Assembly (NCBI GenBank): GCA_022818135.1
Contig: JAFMSR010000015.1
Coordinates: forward strand, 455,316-519,315
DNA length: 64,000 nucleotides
Source of the DNA: Saxidomus purpurata
Taxonomy: Eukaryota > Mollusca > Bivalvia > Venerida > Veneridae
Direction: 5' to 3'
Part shown: one piece after another, positions 62,280-64,000 of the stretch
Layout of the letters: every line of letters begins with the position of its first letter
How positions within the stretch are numbered: position 1 is the stretch's first letter
The notes under the pieces: model-generated
Seen by the model: only the letters and a program-made list of their open reading frames with translations
What the model was told of the DNA's origin: nothing
Databases searched by the model: none
Program-made: the position numbers and the translations under genes

Positions 62280-64000
62280 GACGGCATTAAGAGCCCTATA
62301 CTACATAAGAAAATTAGGCACAAAAATTACAGGTACTTTTTGTGGGGAAATATGTGAACTACATAATTTGTTTTCTGAAGCAGATGACTGCCCTTGTCTG
62401 TCCACAGTACGGGAGCTTTAAACGGAAACAATGCCTTGGTATCAGCTAAATACATTTAAATTCATTTATTGCAAGAGATGACCAAGGAGCATTTAAATAT
62501 GAAACAAGTTGACACGAAATTGGTGGTAAAAACAACTCTGTGTTTTGTTCTTTTTATGTCAAAATGTTTTTACATGTATTACTTGGTTTGCATGTTTTAG
62601 ACGTTATTCATTCACACGAGCTTAGACATTAAAATGATGATTAAAGTGTCGTCCAGCCATAGTTTACCAAATTTTCTTTTCTCATAGATGCCATTTTTCT
62701 AGACAGGTTTGAATATTTGATTAGGGTATTAGCTAAATTGTCGCTTATAACACTGTGCGTATGGAAGATATAATTTTGATCATAAACCATTCAAAACTTT
62801 TACATATAGCGGGAAAAGAACCGGTATCAGTACGGTACAAGCCGTACAATGGTGAGCTATCATTACGTTCTATTTAATATATCAATTATTTTATGATGAT
62901 TTAAATGCTGCTTTTCACATATTTGGTTTAACTTTCAAAATCAAATCTGAGAAATTGTTAACAATAATAGATTCATGTTTTAAATTTGTGATCGATAAAT
63001 TTGTTTGATTATTTGCAGTTAAGTGTAAATTTGTCACATGTTTTTATTGAAGATTAGATAATAATGACATAATTTTTTATTCTAATGTTCTTTTAATAAT
63101 TAAGTGTTTCCACTGGTCTTGTAGTGTTGCAGTTTCCCACCTGTTCTTCCAATTCTGCATTTCCTTAATTCTTTTTATGATTCAGTATTCCCTCTACTGT
63201 TCTTGTTACAGTGTACCTTTAACTTGACTATTCGAAGGATAAGGAGAGCTATCATACTCGCCACTACTGATTAAAATACCAACTTTACGTATGTTCTAAC
63301 ATTCATTAATGAGTCTAATACTTCTTTCTTGTCTTGTGACAAACGTTTACCCCTTTTGAGTTAACAGATTTCAGTTTCTTATGGAAGTTAATATCTAATC
63401 AACCAATACATGCACTTCTTTGAAACTTCATGAATATCAAGACTCTGAAGTTAATGTCACTGAACAATGACAGATAACTCTTCAAGGTACCCCCACCCCC
63501 GCTTTTGCAGACTTAGAAATTACCAGAATAATTTTGTCTGTACAATTATGTATCAAGATATTTTTAGAAGTTTTAAACTATTTGTTGACAAGTTTATCAA
63601 ATAGTCTAGTAAATACTATTATTTTGATATCAAAGCTTTTCAGTCGACAGCTCTTGTTCTATCCATCTTGAGACTATTAATAATTCTCAGTATTAGGCCT
63701 TAGTTCGCATTATTAGGTAAAATTTATTTTTTCATTTTTTATTCAGAAGCTGTAAATCTCGTTTTTACTCTCTTAGCATACAACTATCCGAAGCAAATGT
63801 TATAAAGAATCATTCGCGTATCAATGTACACATGGTGAAGAGCTTGCAACTTACATCAAATACATGTATAAATGAGAAGATATTATACCTTTAATTTTGT
63901 ACTATAAAGAAGTCAACTAGATCTATTAAAAAAATTCTGAATATTTTGATGTTTTTTCCAGACAAACAGTTCATATCTCTAGTCTGGAGACAATGGAAAT
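62280..64000 (+). CDS. Possible partial gene running off the right edge
   Basis: Three stretches bounded by good splice signals join in one frame: 62280-62331 (ACACAG before it, GTACTT after), 62808-62850 (CATATAG before, GTGAGC after) and 63962 to the window end (TTTCCAG before). Together they read TALRALYYIRKLGTKIT, GKEPVSVRYKPYN and DKQFISLVWRQWK. I recognise no family and see no start codon. A non-coding first exon could end at AGTAGAG/GTAAGG near 60811. The agreement of three phases is the main evidence. Confidence 0.3.

Overview
The window is animal nuclear DNA, most likely from a bivalve mollusc. Genes are split by GT-AG introns, the sequence is AT-rich, and non-coding DNA is full of dispersed repeats of the kind common in clams and oysters: repeats with about 150-bp tandem cores, tRNA-derived SINEs, a mariner element, LINE fragments and several short inverted-repeat elements. 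No species can be named from the sequence alone. Boundaries come from reading splice sites and frames by eye; nothing here was tested by transcript or database search.

Layout. (1) 3248-8800, minus strand: a complete seven-exon DCUN1D1-type gene (neddylation co-factor, 257 aa), with a 1-kb CAGGG-ended transposon and SINEs in its introns. (2) About 10.8-29.1 kb, plus strand: a tandem duplication holding two three-exon methionine-R-sulfoxide reductase B genes (copy A 14310-16290, copy B 24416-27661). A further, unduplicated last exon lies at 28934-29073. The two copies differ by many nested insertions: LINE remnants, a TTAA-flanked element, large hairpins, a pearl-like repeat, and a 1.3-kb element with clear 9-bp target duplication inside intron 1 of copy B. 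(3) 29.1-40.6 kb: no gene recognised; a 32-bp minisatellite, a short MITE and a 1-kb bivalve repeat. (4) 40.7-56.8 kb, plus strand: two paralogous CCCH zinc-finger genes resembling the RNA-binding N-terminus of ZAP/PARP12 but without any PARP domain in view. The first has a winged-helix-like region plus four finger positions; the second has an RS-rich N-terminus plus only the last two fingers. Both end in the same kind of small phase-1 exon. A decayed mariner lies between them. (5) 56.8-64 kb: mostly repeats, with possible exons of another plus-strand gene running off the right edge.

How the genes work together. DCUN1D1 promotes cullin neddylation. Copy B of MsrB has an N-terminal signal-like segment and ends in KSEL, a KDEL-type ER retention signal, so it looks like an ER-resident MsrB3-type enzyme. 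Copy A has lost that tail through a one-base deletion, and the extra last exon also lacks it, so retention may be switched by duplication and by splicing. The CCCH pair looks like a small, diversifying family of ZAP-like RNA-binding proteins. An IRF-type GAAANNGAAA site upstream of the second gene would fit an immune role, but that is inference.
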